Assembly (NCBI GenBank): GCA_021613375.1
Contig: CM038711.1
Span: 19,205,694-19,269,693, forward strand
Length of the DNA: 64,000 bases
Source of the DNA: Megaleporinus macrocephalus
Taxonomy: Eukaryota > Chordata > Actinopteri > Characiformes > Anostomidae
Direction: 5' to 3'
Shown here piece after piece: positions 13,813 to 25,822 of the stretch. The notes under the pieces were generated by a model that did no database searches, had not been told where the DNA came from, and was given only the letters and a program-made list of their open reading frames with translations. Position numbers and translations under genes: made by a program. The first letter of the stretch is position 1; every line of letters starts with the position of its first letter.

Positions 13813-16800
13813 AGGTGAAAGGGCCTTCCTTTGCACAGGTACAGTATGAAATAAGCCCATAATAGCGTCCATTGGCAGGGACGAGCCTAACTTTTGCCCA
13901 TGTTTCCCAGTAGTCCTCATTAAAAAACAAGCTGCTTCCAATTAGGTCCCGTCCACACACTGAATCAATCTCTCTGTCCTTCTCTCCTGCCCTGACTCGT
14001 TGATTACTTCTGAAAATATTTATATTTCCTAATAAATCGAGTTTAGTCCAATGGTTCAAAGCTTAAACTTAGACGGCAGATGCAAGAGCAAGAGGACTAC
14101 ATGTAAATAAAATCTGTATGGAAACCTAAAATGTCAGTGGCTGCTTTGTAGTACATTAAGATTTAAAGTTTCACACAAGCACTACTTTTTGTTTCTTTTT
14201 CACTTTCATATTGTACACCATGACAGTATATTGCAGCATTCCAGGCGTCACTAAAAGAGAATGAAGACAGATGAAGACAAATCTCCTGTTGCTTTGAAAT
14301 ACTGTTGACATCTTATTCTGTGGTGGCAATTATAAGATTCATGGTAGTTTGTACATTCACATTTCATAATAAGGACAAAAGGCTTGCAAGATATAAATAC
14401 AATGCTCAAGTTTATTTGATTGCTGTTAATTTGACAGAGTAATTACACAGCGCTGTTCAGAATCACGTCCACAGTGTGCTACTACAATATGCTATGGCTC
14501 GTCTAATCAGTCAGCATTTTTAGCCATTCCATTGATGTGATTGATAAATGAAAATGTCTCTTTTGTTTTCTTCCATCATTCGCTATGAAGGCAGGGAGCA
14601 GTTTATTAAACATCAGCATGACAACAGTGAGCCAGATGACACGTCTTACGCTGTCCCACACCGAAACGCTTTTCAATCCTTTGTGAGCACCACACATCAG
14701 TTTGATGAACTCTGAGCTTTATGAACCTTACTGTGCGTGTACGCTAATCCTTCAGGGGGGCCCATAAGTAAAGTTCAGACAGTTGTACGTTCGGCGGGCC
14801 GGTGTAGGTTTACAGCAAAGCGTCGTTTTCTCTTACCTCATGAGCCCTATTAATCTTGCTCAGCCACGTTTCAATAGGTGGCTATATCCTCCACCATGTG
14901 ACACCACTGTCTCAGTTGACTCTCTGTCTGTGTTTCTGTGCGTGTGGGTGTGTGTGTCTATCTTGTCTGTGTGTGGTGTCTCATCACCATGTACTAGACA
15001 ACTACATGCATGTTAATGCTTTAACTCTGTCAGCTCTGCGACAGAACCTCATGTAATGTAAATGTCATTTAGATTATCAGGCTGATGTTAAAATTTGCTG
15101 CAATGTTTATTTAGATTGTGGTTTTGAAGAGTTAGACTGAACTTGTTTTCACATTCTAGATATCAGAGGTAGGTGATGTAGCAAAATGTAATATCTCAGT
15201 AGTTTGGTATTTATATAAGTAGTACTATAAGTAGTAGGGATGTATGGTTGGAATCAGTAACATTGGTGTCAGCAGACATGTTCTTGTTCTAGTTATTAGA
15301 TACTTCATAATAGAAATATATATTATTTGGTATGTTTAGTTATTTTATAATACACACTTAAGTGCACTCGTGCTGTACCTAAATGCTGCTGTACCAAAAT
15401 GTTATAGTTTAAGTAGAACTCACCGAGCTAAACAGCCATTTTCCTCATACTTGCAACGTATGTCGCATCGTATTTGATTTGTGTTTTTTTAATTAGACAA
15501 CTGTTTTTGTTTTTTTGTTTTTTTTTGTAAATTTGTCCCAATGAAGCATAAATAATGTAATTTATATTGCATCTTTGGCTAATAAACACAGAGTCACTTT
15601 TTTAAAAAAGCCAAAATAATCTGGCAAAAATTGTCTGTAAACTATGAGTGCAAGGATTTTTATTTAGTGTTTCACTTATGCAATTAACCAGGTCTAACTT
15701 ACTATCTTTATAATAAAACCTGCAGTTGTTCAGTATTCTTTAAATACTACCAACATCCAAAATATGCTCAAAAAAGCCTATTGTGATTGAATGTGTCCCA
15801 GTAATGATCAAGTGTTGTCATATTACTAACATCTATTAAATGTTCCGATTTTGGACTCAGTCTCAGTCTGAATCTAGTGCTGGGAGTTACTGATTAAATG
15901 AAAATCCTAATATTTTCCAAATACATCTCCAATTGAAGACATTAGATGATGTTTTAGTTTATTTAAGCATAGTGTTTAAGCATTAATAAAGATAATGAGC
16001 CATGCGATTGGGTACTGCTACTCTCTGGGAATAGTCTGTTTTGATTGGGCTGTTTTGTTGTTATCATCTCCTAAAATTAGTATTGGGAACATAAAGCAAA
16101 CAGAAATTTGTTACAGAAAATATGCTTAGTATTTACTTAATTTGATGCATTATGAAATATTCTTTAAAAACATAACAGTCCGGCCCTGGATACTGTATGG
16201 AAAATGTGCAAAATAAATAAAGAAATTAATTATAAAACAAATGCAAACTCTATGATGACATGAACACTTCTTTTTTATTCTAGAATTCTGGTAATGAAAC
16301 TATTGATAGAACTTAATATCAACTCATCTGGCTTAATCAAACAAACCTGATTCAAAGTTTATATTTTCCTTTGCAAGATATTTGCAAGATTTGGCTGTGA
16401 CATCACCACTGAGCGATCCTTTTCGTCTGTGGCCATGACCCCTCCATGTTGTCCCTGCCAGTACGAGACCTGCACACAGCTAACACAGCATATAACTAAC
16501 AGCATATGCGCAAGCCTTAAATACATGAGGAGAAAATAAACAAATAAAATACACATTTATGAACATGAGCAGAAATGCATTCTAATAAACAATCAATGGT
16601 ATTCTCACCGTGTCATATGCTTACAAACCCCTCAAAAGCAACCGGAGCTGAAAAAGTTAACTGCTTGAATGTTCAAGACTTTCCATTAGCCGTTACACAC
16701 GGCCTTAATGTAGTAAGGAACAGTGTCGAGCACATATCACTAGTCAGTGCTTTAGTGCACTTTTAAGGGAAACAACTGTTTCTATACAATAACAGTGTTT

Positions 16801-17460
16801 TCCCTCAAAGCTTGAAATCGTGTTATTTATTTTGCATCCATCTGCTCAAAAGCATTTTCATGCAGTATATGATTCTGATTCTTGATGCTGGATCATCCTG
16901 AGTGTACTGAATGGGCACGGGTGGTATTTCACCACCAAATGGCTTGCCACAGTCATGTATACTATCATCTTCACCACTTAACTGCTAAGCAAACCACAAA
17001 CTTGTTGAAAATGGGAGTCTCTTTCAAGAGGAGTAAGTACTGCTTTCACACTCACTGCACAACAAATTGAAATGGTGATTCAAGTATTAACAACAGCCAT
17101 AAACAAGACTTTAACACTCAGTCGTGTTTAAGACATTTGTGTTTTTGTCATATACATATACAAGCAGGGCTAAAATAACGTACTGATGATTTTAATCAGA
17201 AAGATTGCATATAGCCGCATTCTGCTCACTTACAAACACCAGGCGCAGCTGCTGGAAGCTGTGATTTACATAATGTTTTACCAAATACACGCTTTATTTC
17301 ACATTAGCTTGCTTACACACTCATTTGTTTGTGTTTGTGTTTACTGAGTGAATCATGTTTCATTTGTACTTCAATTACTGCTCTACCCGATACAGGAACT
17401 ATGAGTAACTATGATGTACTACACAGTACACATTGTGTAGTACTTCAATCTTTTAAGAGA
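12845..17460. other. Intergenic, no gene seen
   Basis: AT-rich sequence with a (GA)n array at 13782-13805 and T-rich runs near 15487-15530. No coding exon, RNA gene or well-defined mobile element was recognised. Confidence 0.5.
13782..13805. repeat. (GA)n microsatellite
   Basis: Twelve GA units followed by an imperfect purine tail to about 13816. Confidence 0.9.
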
Positions 17461-17850
17461 GAGGGAACACTTTGTCCATCTTTCCACTGTGAGAAGACAA
17501 CTCGATAAAAGACCTCTGAGCTCTCATGAAGACATTACTGAGAAAAGACTAAAATGTGAAAATGAAACCCAGAAGCGGCTGGTTTTCTCAGAACAACCCA
17601 GAGTCCAGACCTCAACATCACTAAATACACTTGGAAATATTTTGATTGTGAGAAGCAGAAAACAAGAAAAGGTGTGGCAACAAATATCCCCGCAGATTTC
17701 TTTAAAAACAAAAAGCAAGTCTCCCATAAAGAATATGACCCTGGTCGCACCAAATACTGCAGTTAGTTATTGAGGCTTCTGTGTAATTTTCTGTTAAATA
17801 TATATTTTTCTTATATTTTCTTTTTTTTCTTTTTGCTGACAATAGAAAAT
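17461..17850 (+). mobile_element. Decayed Tc1/mariner-type transposon fragment, copy 2
   Basis: A plus-strand frame near 17598-17640 reads QSPDLN plus a W-K-Y-F block, matching the transposase signature of copy 1. Downstream text (about 17735-17775), including ACCAAATACTG and TTGAGGCTTCTGTGTAATTTT, matches the region just inside the right end of the other copies. Both terminal inverted repeats appear to be lost and the left part is truncated. Confidence 0.65.
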
Positions 17851-18852
17851 GAATAACTCAATATCTCAATTTAAAAATAAAGGATTTACATTCATCGAAA
17901 TGTGTAGGCTACAGAATCATGGATTGCATTACAGTATATAACACTGTCATATTTTCTGAATTTACAAGAAACAGACCATCCTAAGTCATTCTGCTGCAAA
18001 TATACATTATTTTTCTAAAAATAATAATATCATTTGCCATTATAACACACAATGCCTTAATCAAATAAGAAATTAAAAATAAGTGGTTAATTAAATAAGT
18101 AATTAAATGATCTATTGATTGTATGGGACTGAGCTCTTGTTTGATTCCTAGTTATACACATGATAAATGACCAAAATGTATACTACAACTTTGTACCTAT
18201 TTTCTAATCTCTGCTTGCTTAGGCCATGGTCAGTTCACATTTATGCATTTTGAATTTGAACTATTGACAATTTTCCCCAATTTTTTATATTTTTTAAGCT
18301 ATTCAGTTTATGTGGATTATGGCCTTTTTTTGCCCCGTACTGTAAATCTAAATTAATATTACCTAGAGAAAAAATTTATTCATTATTTATTTTTGAAATA
18401 GGTCTAACTGCTCTGAGAGGATACAGACAATAGTCATGTAAATAACAACTTATTTGCTTTCTACTTAATTACTTAATTGCTACACTTATCAGTATAAGGG
18501 TTCACGGCTACATAACTTACATAGTAAGTTTAAATAAGAAGTATGTATGTATATATGTATACAAGAGAGAGAGAAACTGCAAAAGATTACACAATGGGAT
18601 ACAAAATGCTTGACTTTGCTACTTGCTTTGGTTTGTTGTGGGATTAGCACGTCATAGTGTCAAGCTCATCGTAAAGCCAAATGGTAGTCAAATGGTAACC
18701 ATGAGAATGCAGCCATTTCATTTGTATTCATTTGTTTAGTTATTTAATTTATGTTACAATCCTACTGGTGGTTACTAAAGCTATACTGCCTGGTACGTTT
18801 AGGAACCACTAATAATAATATTTCTGTGTAAAATTTGTGTTCAGTTAATTTC

Positions 18853-18858
<6 letters not shown>

Positions 18859-18946
<88 letters not shown>
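18859..18946. repeat. (ATT)n then (TTTA)n microsatellite
   Basis: About twenty ATT units pass directly into about seven TTTA units. Clear by inspection. Confidence 0.95.
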
Positions 18947-19797
18947 TTGTAGTAGGGACTGAAGCTTGCCACGGCACTACTTTGCCCAATCACTACCCAC
19001 GGACTGTTGTCAAATGGCTTATCACACTGAGACAACCAAACTTTTGTCATTTATCCATTGAAGCAACCAATTGGCTGGGGCCACATGTAACCACACAAGC
19101 TGTACAGAAACCTTAATCACAGTGGCGAGGCTCGTCCTTCGAATGGGAATTCTGGCCTATCAATGGTAATCTTGTAGAAGTACATAAATTGTTTACCTTC
19201 AATTAAGTTGGATGGAGTTAACAAAGTACAATTTAGTAAATAGAGTACAAATACATCTATACCTACTCACATGCATGCACAGACACACAGATGTCTAAAA
19301 GAATGTAATATATTCATATGGAAGGAACAGGATTAAAAAGAAAGGGCTTTATTCATATTATTCTTATGCTCGGCATTGACCACTGAGAAAGCTTCAGCCT
19401 TGAGTGAACGGATTGAGCATTAAAGGCAAATCTGTGAGAGTGAAATGTAGTGAGGGCTTATTGTGCCATGAGGAAGCACTAAGTCCTCTGAATTCCCCAG
19501 GCAACAGTGTTGTTTTAAGACCGAAGGTAATGTTGAACAAATTACAACATATTTGGGCAGCAGTCCAGACTTCTGTACAGAATAAAACCATAATCCCATT
19601 CAATTTGCCTGTAAGTGGTATCTGAGGCTTCTGAATGAGCATGGACACTCAAGAGTTTTGAAGGGTTTCCTTTTTTCCTTTTTGCATGAGTTTGAATATT
19701 CTATCAAGTTGAAAATATTCTTTAAACAAAGTGCTTTGAAAGGAACTGAGCTGATAGACAGTTGCATTATGCGTTGGATATGAGGTTCTGGGGTATG

Positions 19798-19803
<6 letters not shown>

Positions 19804-19837
<34 letters not shown>

Positions 19838-19838
19838 G
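19804..19838. repeat. (CT)n microsatellite
   Basis: About fourteen CT units with one interruption near the right end. Confidence 0.9.
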
Positions 19839-20869
19839 TGTTATAATAGATTTAAACCATGGTGTTATTTGCTGTTTATTTTCCACGTTAGAAGTTTATG
19901 TCTGTAGCTGCCTATGAAAAACAGTGAAACTGAGTAAAAACATAAAAGGAAGGCATAAGATGCAGGTAATTAGTGTTCTAAAAAAGTTCTTAAAAATATA
20001 TAAAATATTTCAAATCAAACAGCAAAGATTCAATCATAGCAAGAAATTTGCTATCATTTAAAAGCTATTATAGTGGATATATTTTGGGTGTACTTACATG
20101 AACATCAAGCCTCTGCTCGCTTGTGGACCCTTCCTCATTTATTTAGTTAGTTGTTTTTTTTTTTTTTACTTTAAAAAGCCAGTATTTTACAGTAAAAGCC
20201 TGAAATGGTAGGAGTTAGTTTACAGCATTTTACAAATTAAAAGTCTTGTAGCACTTAACTACTAAAGTAACTACTCATTTTCATACTAAATCATCTAAAT
20301 CATTTTTGTTTTTGTAAAACGATATTGTTCTGCTCAAATTGTGCATTTCCAGGCTAATATGACCCTGTCAGGCTTATCAAATATATATGATTATTGTAGC
20401 AAAATTGGCAAATCGTTTTATTGCTGCTGACTGAGTCCCTGTAGCTAATTTGGAATTTTTGTAAAGGCTGCTTGCTGAGCAGTGTTGGACAAATGCCCCA
20501 CCCGTCCCGAGGCTCTCTGGGATGTGCTCTGAAACAGAACAGGCTCATAAGCAGCCACACCAGCCTAAGATCAGACAGTCCCTCTCCCGGATACATTGAC
20601 TGGGCTTTAGAAGAGACAATCACATTGACCCTTGCAACAGATCACAAATACATACAAGTCCCTTCAAGGCAACGGGGACAACAAACATTCAGAATTGCAT
20701 GATGGCATCAGACATCTAAAAGAAATAATTAGAATAAAGATTGCATATACCAGTGAGCAAATAATCATATTACAGTACTAACACGACACAGATCATTGTC
20801 CACTGGGCTGGAAACAATATTAAGTGGTTTGATTATACTGCACACTGATATTAAGGCTACATGGTCCCG

Positions 20870-21260
20870 ATTGCAGTGGCCCAGGATATAAATCTGGGCG
20901 TGTAGTTGGTGCTTCGGAGAAGACAACTGTAATTGTTCATTTCTGACTTCTCATCATCTAACTTAATCAGCTTCTTCATGTAGATTAGCAGGGTTAACCT
21001 TTGATCCGTGCCAGGCCTGAAAGGGTTAATCAGGTCGGGATCTCGCTGACCCTAGGGTCACCACCCCGCTATCTCTCTTGAAGGACTCAGTAGAGGCAGC
21101 GATAAGATTAAGGTGAACTTTCCACTTTGCCATAAAGTCAAAGCTGCACACCTGCTCTGCGTGGACCTGCAGAGGAACGCTGTACAGCCATGAGGAGCTG
21201 CAGCAAAGCTCAGTCTAACAGAGCACTGCTGGAGAAAAACACTGCATCTGTTCAATCAGG
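20870..21260. promoter_or_regulatory. Candidate enhancer with nuclear-receptor half-site cluster
   Basis: A complex, repeat-free stretch 2.1-2.5 kb upstream of the candidate alternative first exon. It contains CTTTGAT (TCF/LEF-type) at 20999, GGGTTA at 21023, AGGTCG at 21032 and the perfect palindrome TGACCCTAGGGTCA at 21047-21060, two everted GGGTCA half-sites. COUP-TFs bind such half-sites in many orientations and spacings, so self- or cross-regulation is plausible. No occupancy or conservation can be shown from sequence alone. Confidence 0.4.
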
Positions 21261-21482
21261 TTATTAATAACTTCCATACGTTCAAATTTATGGCACCTTT
21301 TCTTTTTCCCTGCAAACTTTACTCAATATTTGTTTTTTTGTTTGTTTGTAGATTTCACTGTTTGCAGTGTATATATGAGCTGTTTATATACAGCTCAAGT
21401 AGTTAATGAATAACACGCAATGAATAACAAGTAATAACAACGGAATAACGTACAGTTTAAGCGGTAGTTGGAAGAAACTTGC

Positions 21483-21590
21483 ATCTTAAGGATCTTAAGG
21501 TTCTTTAACTTTATATACAATAACTATTTAACTATGCACAGAACCATTTACTATGCATTAAATCTTTTATAGTTCTATAAAACCTCTGCC
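21483..21590. repeat. MITE-like repeat (AAGGTTCTTTA type), degraded
   Basis: Contains CTTAAGGTTCTTTAA and later CAGAACCATTT and GTTCTATAAAACC, in the same vocabulary as the repeat at 3286. Ends are not sharply defined. Confidence 0.35.
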
Positions 21591-21701
21591 GTCACCAATA
21601 AGCACTTAAACAACCACTACTTTTACTCATTTATCATGAAGGTACGATATATGCAGCTCAATATACGATGTGCGCTTACACCGTACGCGTATATAAGGTC
21701 A

Positions 21702-21704
<3 letters not shown>

Positions 21705-21786
<82 letters not shown>
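21705..21786. repeat. (TA)n microsatellite
   Basis: About forty uninterrupted TA units. It lies at the edge where the composition changes from AT-rich desert to the CpG-rich region around the gene. Confidence 0.97.
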
Positions 21787-21790
<4 letters not shown>

Positions 21791-21879
21791 AAATGCTATC
21801 TTACTTTCTTATATTTATTTATTTGTACTTTCGTTATTTTTTTCTAACTTTTCTCCTCTCCTGTTCGTTTTTCTCCAGA

Positions 21880-23369
21880 CAGATTAGACATCGACTCCTG
21901 AAGCTCGCCGCATCTCCATCACTGCTGCGCTTCTCCCTCCGCAAACAGTCCTAAAGTGCTCCCCTTCCTCCTGCGCGCTCCGGTCGAGGAGGAGATCGTT
22001 AAAGATCCCGCTATTTGTATATGTGTGTGATCAGTAAATATTTAGTGTGACTCCGTCTCTGGGTCTTGTCCTAATCGATGCGGCTCGCGGCGGGGGTGGT
22101 CGCACACTGAGCCTTGCGGGTCACCACTGTTCCTTATGAAGTGCAGCTCACACGGACTCATGCGCTCCCACCATTCAGCATGCGGCGCGCTTACCTCCAC
22201 CAATCTACCTCAGAAATGACTGAATCGCCTCCAGATAACTGCAGGACAGTCGTTAGACTGTGGAATTGTAGCCGGTGTGTCTGCATCTGTGCTGTGCTCT
22301 CAGTGCTCCTACCTGCTGTATGGGAAGTATTTGTCGCTATGATCAAACTACGACAATCACCTTCACGACTGGTGGCTATTGTATAGTCTGTGATGTATAT
22401 GTGCCATATTAAATCGTCTTTAAAATTGTGTTGTATTGTTCCCATCAAACGAGATTTGTAGAAGCGAGAAGCTGCAGTAATTATTATTATTATTGTTGTT
22501 GTTATTATTATTAAGTCTATATTTTGTCGATAAGGTTTGTCAGGCGCATTAACCTCAATCCAGTTACTTGAATGTGGACAGAAGCGTCTCGCTTTTCGTG
22601 TCTGCTGCGTTTTCCTGGTGACCGGTAAGAAGCCCAGTGTTGAACATTAATATGGACTAAATATAAATCGATCTTATGAGTGACCTACTTCACCACGTAG
22701 AAATCTCTTTTTTCCAAGTGCATCGAGACCCTTTATTGACCTCCCCTCATCTGCATACGGGCATCTGACCGCTATGTTCTAGCTTGCTCTGAACTTGGCC
22801 GTGGACTAAGGTGGTTAGAGCTGCTCGGCGCGAGCCGTTCGCCCATAAACAGACAGGTGTGTGTCCTGCCTGCACCCCCTCCCCCCCACACCTCCCTCCA
22901 CCTCCCTCCTTCTCTCCCAGTCCTTCAGCCCACACAAAGCAGCAGCAGCCAGGCGCGTTTGCACCTTCTGTGCACCAGAAAAAAAAATCGCGCACACGAG
23001 CGTCTTTGCCGTGCCATTCTTTTTTTCTCTCTCTCTCTCCAAAAAGAAAGAAAGAAAGAAAAAACTTTCGTCATCTCAACCTCTCAGACAGACACCTCAG
23101 TTCACGAAGATGTGCACCAAATGACAACAAAGTTAAAGCAGCGCAGAGAAAAGAAAAAAAGTTGATCCTTTCTGTCGCTCTGCCAACTGTTTTTTTTTTC
23201 ATCTTTTCTAACTCCCTAAAGTTTTTCTTCTTGCATAATCATTCAATAAACAAAAGGGAAGCGGCTTTTTCTTGTATTATTCCGTCTGTTGGGGATAAAG
23301 GAAGCGCTGCTTGACCAAACATTTTAAAAAGCTAAAAGAACGAGAAGACTGAGCTCTGTAGGAGAAAGG
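21880..23369 (+). promoter_or_regulatory. CpG-rich upstream region, candidate alternative promoter and 5' UTR
   Basis: CpG density rises sharply after 21,880 compared with the AT-rich desert. Positions 22,850-23,150 hold pyrimidine-rich then purine-rich tracts (CCTCCC repeats, then AAAGAAAG). The stretch ends just before the candidate alternative first exon, so it is the natural place for its promoter and untranslated leader. No TATA box in a convincing position was found. Long open frames here (for example 22811-23314) are low-complexity and probably not coding. The extent of any transcript is inferred. Confidence 0.4.
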
Positions 23370-23409
23370 ATGCAGCACGGGGAAGAAGAATCCACAGCCT
23401 ATGCGTTTG
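23370..23409 (+). CDS. nr2f1b: Candidate alternative first coding exon of COUP-TF, DNA-binding-domain-less isoform
   Basis: An ATG with A at -3 opens a 13-codon reading, MQHGEEESTAYAF, plus one base, and then meets a splice donor GTACGT at 23410. The split codon G|CC would join exon 2 (28459) in phase to give Ala-Val-Gln-Arg, exactly as the main exon 1 does. Mammalian NR2F2 has a known short isoform whose private first exon also begins Met-Gln and ends Tyr-x-Phe before the same Ala-Val-Gln-Arg junction. The product here would be 280 residues against 281 for that isoform. It would contain the hinge and ligand-binding domain but no zinc fingers, so it would act by dimerisation or cofactor binding, not direct DNA binding. 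Use of this exon is inferred from phase, donor, context and resemblance; no transcript evidence is available here. Confidence 0.6.
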
Positions 23410-24166
23410 GTACGTCTGGGAGCCTGTACGCGCTCTCTGGTTCTCTATCTGCTTTGATTTGTCGATCTGATTGTTCCTTGTCTTGTGGATGCAGCCATAA
23501 CCGAGCCTCGGGTCATTCAGTAAGAGTCTGTCCGCCGCGCTGCATTCAGTGAAACGCTGTGATAAGCTTTGCTTTTACTCGGGTATTGTTAGACTGTTGG
23601 GAGAAACGCTGTGTATTATTTCTATTAGAACTCCAGCAATGCTGGTCTTGTCTATATATACAGTTATAGACTCCGTAGAGCATTTTGTGGCTCGCGCAGA
23701 AAGTGCTCTTATTTACTTGCATTATCTTTAGTACGTGCACAGAAGACAGAGGCAGCATGCATTTCTCTTATTCACGGCACATAATAAGAAAAAAAACAAC
23801 CATTTACTCACCATTGATGTTTTAGTAAATTCCAGAAAAACCGCACCTTTCTTTTTTCTTGTTTATTTTTCTTACTGACTTTTGAAGAAAAAGAAGAAGA
23901 CGCTGGGAAGGCAGCGCTCACTTAAAAAAATATATAAAAAAGATATTTAAGTAGCGTCTAAACTTCAGCGCAAAGCCGGAGAAAAGCGTGCGCAAATCGT
24001 TTCCGCCGCGCGTCAGAGGGAAAGGTGTAGGAGATACCTACACACGCAGCTCCGCCACGTCCGAGTCAATCAGGAGGAAAAGCTCAGCAGCATTAATCAG
24101 ATTAAAATGGGCGCCTGCGAGTTCGCGGAGAGCCGAGCAGCCCGAAGCCCCCTAGTCAGTCCATGC

Positions 24167-24174
24167 AAGATGGC
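24167..24174 (+). promoter_or_regulatory. YY1-like site
   Basis: AAGATGGC matches the core of the YY1 consensus. It lies 29 bases before the CTCF-like core in a CpG-rich stretch. The motif is short and occurs by chance, so confidence is modest. Confidence 0.35.
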
Positions 24175-24195
24175 TGTGCCACGTTCGAGCGCTCC

Positions 24196-24213
24196 ATCCG
24201 CTAGGGGGCGCCC
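24196..24213 (+). promoter_or_regulatory. CTCF-like binding core
   Basis: TCCGCTAGGGGGCGCC fits the vertebrate CTCF core (CCRSYAGGGGGCGC) at essentially every position. It lies between the candidate alternative first exon and the main promoter, 0.8 kb after the former and 1.6 kb before the latter. That position would suit an insulator or a promoter-proximal loop anchor. Binding is inferred. Confidence 0.55.
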
Positions 24214-24495
24214 ACATACTGTAAGAGACCCAGTCTCTCTCCTCATTGGCGGCTCATACACTCCGCTTCTTAGCGCTGTGCAGGTTTTATTTTTTTCAGT
24301 GGACCCCCAAAACTCCGACGGCCCCTGGCGATGCTCGAAGTAGCCTTTTGACGACCAGGTTTTCCAGTTTGCCCTGACCGTGCAGCCCTGAGCAGCCACA
24401 CGGGACCCACTCATTTCCCCCCCTTTCTCACAAGTTAGGACTGACCGTGAGGCATCTCGGGTAATGGGCAGTGAGGGTACCACAGTCCTGCTAAC

Positions 24496-24508
24496 AGGTC
24501 AGGGGTCG
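24496..24508 (+). promoter_or_regulatory. DR1-like nuclear-receptor element
   Basis: AGGTCA, one spacer G, then GGGTCG form a direct repeat with one-base spacing; the second half-site differs from consensus only in the last base. DR1 is a preferred target of COUP-TF homodimers and of RXR/HNF4. The site lies about 1.4 kb before the main promoter, so autoregulation is possible. Confidence 0.4.
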
Positions 24509-25822
24509 CTCAGTGCAGTGAAGCCTGTTTATGTGTGAGTGGTTTTTTTTCGGAGAGGTTTTGATAGATTCTCATATTTATTAGTGAAGCTGAGGCCCAT
24601 GAGATCAACTCAGCTTCCCAGCCCGCACAGGTTGATGTGGAGTGGATACTATTATATGCATAAATCACTAAATGGCAAGACTTCTTCTGAGCACGAGTCC
24701 ACAAAAACAGACCACCACACCGTAATGAACTGAACGTCATCTTGAGGTTTTGTGTAGTTTGTAGGTGTCGTGTAGCTACTGTAGGCTTTAAAGCGAGTGC
24801 CGGTGAACGGTGCTTATCTTTTAAACAGGCAGCAGTACTGAAAAATATACTTTGCTGCAGAAAAGATGCTAATAAGAAATACATGGCGCACAATTTCACA
24901 TTTCTGTGCTTTTTCCTACTTTTTACTGAAATGACTGTTTCAGTAAAAGTGCAGTACAGTAAGATTATTAGTGCTTCGCGTTTGAACGTCTGTAGGATAT
25001 GCGCAGAGTGTAGCGCGTGAAGTCTTTTGTGCAAATTTAATATAAAAGTAAGATGATAGAACACATGGCTGTTTTTTATATTTTATAAATATTTTCATTT
25101 TATTTTATTCTTCTTGTTGCTGTGGGTATTATCCTGTATTGTAATGCATATTTAATGTAAATGTTGATTTTCCACGTACTGTGTACTAATGTCAGAATAA
25201 AGCAGGCTAATATGCACATCACACGCGCACCACGGCTCATGCGCATAATCTGTCCAAAATATATTTGTAAATGCATTATTCGTGATTATTCACCTGCGCT
25301 GATGCTGATGATAATATGGGTTTACCTGATTCAGAAGTAGGCTAGTCTAATCCGGTTGATGCCTAATGAGAGGGAGCTCAAATTTGTACACTTTGCGCGC
25401 CACCGTGGAGCTAGTCATCCAACCAAGGCACAAAAAAGCACATGCACATCTTTCTATTTTATAGAAAACTAAAGCTGGAGCTCTTTATTATTTGCACAGG
25501 GATAATGTTAGATATTAAGACCGCGCGCAGGAGACATTAGACATATCATTTCATATGTATGCGGAAAAAAAGCAGACACGCTGAGAAAGCAGCGCAGCTC
25601 ACAGAGCCTTTCACACGTCTTGGATTTATTTCAAATAAACGATTAAAAATGCCTGTTTTTATTATTATTAATATTATTATTATTATTTGATTATGTTGTA
25701 ATGTAAGTTGTAGGTCCTGCTCGCTTTAGGACCCTGCAGCTCCTCGACCCTCTTCACTCTCTCTCTCTTTCTCTCTCTCCTCCTGCTCTGGCAAAGCACC
25801 AAGTAGCACAAGTGCCGACCAG

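Larger units (their letters stand above)
17851..20860. other. Intergenic, no gene seen
   Basis: AT-rich sequence with two microsatellites, listed separately. Small open frames around 19394-19648 and 20354-20702 resemble nothing known. No splice-supported exon is visible. Confidence 0.5.
23416..25820 (+). other. Region between the two candidate starts, partly CpG-rich
   Basis: No splice-supported coding exon was recognised. If the alternative first exon is used, this stretch is part of its roughly 5-kb first intron. It contains the CTCF-like and YY1-like sites and the DR1-like element, listed separately. Small ATT arrays occur at about 25660-25688. A 184-codon minus-strand frame at 24510-25064 resembles no protein and was not accepted. 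Confidence 0.5.

Noticed and set aside
22811..23314. 167-codon plus-strand open frame just upstream of the alternative first exon
   Set aside because: Made of low-complexity Pro, Ser and Lys runs from CCTCCC and AAAG tracts; better explained as untranslated leader or promoter.
24510..25064. 184-codon minus-strand open frame in the CpG-rich region
   Set aside because: No resemblance to any family, no domain pattern, no splice or promoter context, and it crosses AT-rich text. Most likely chance.
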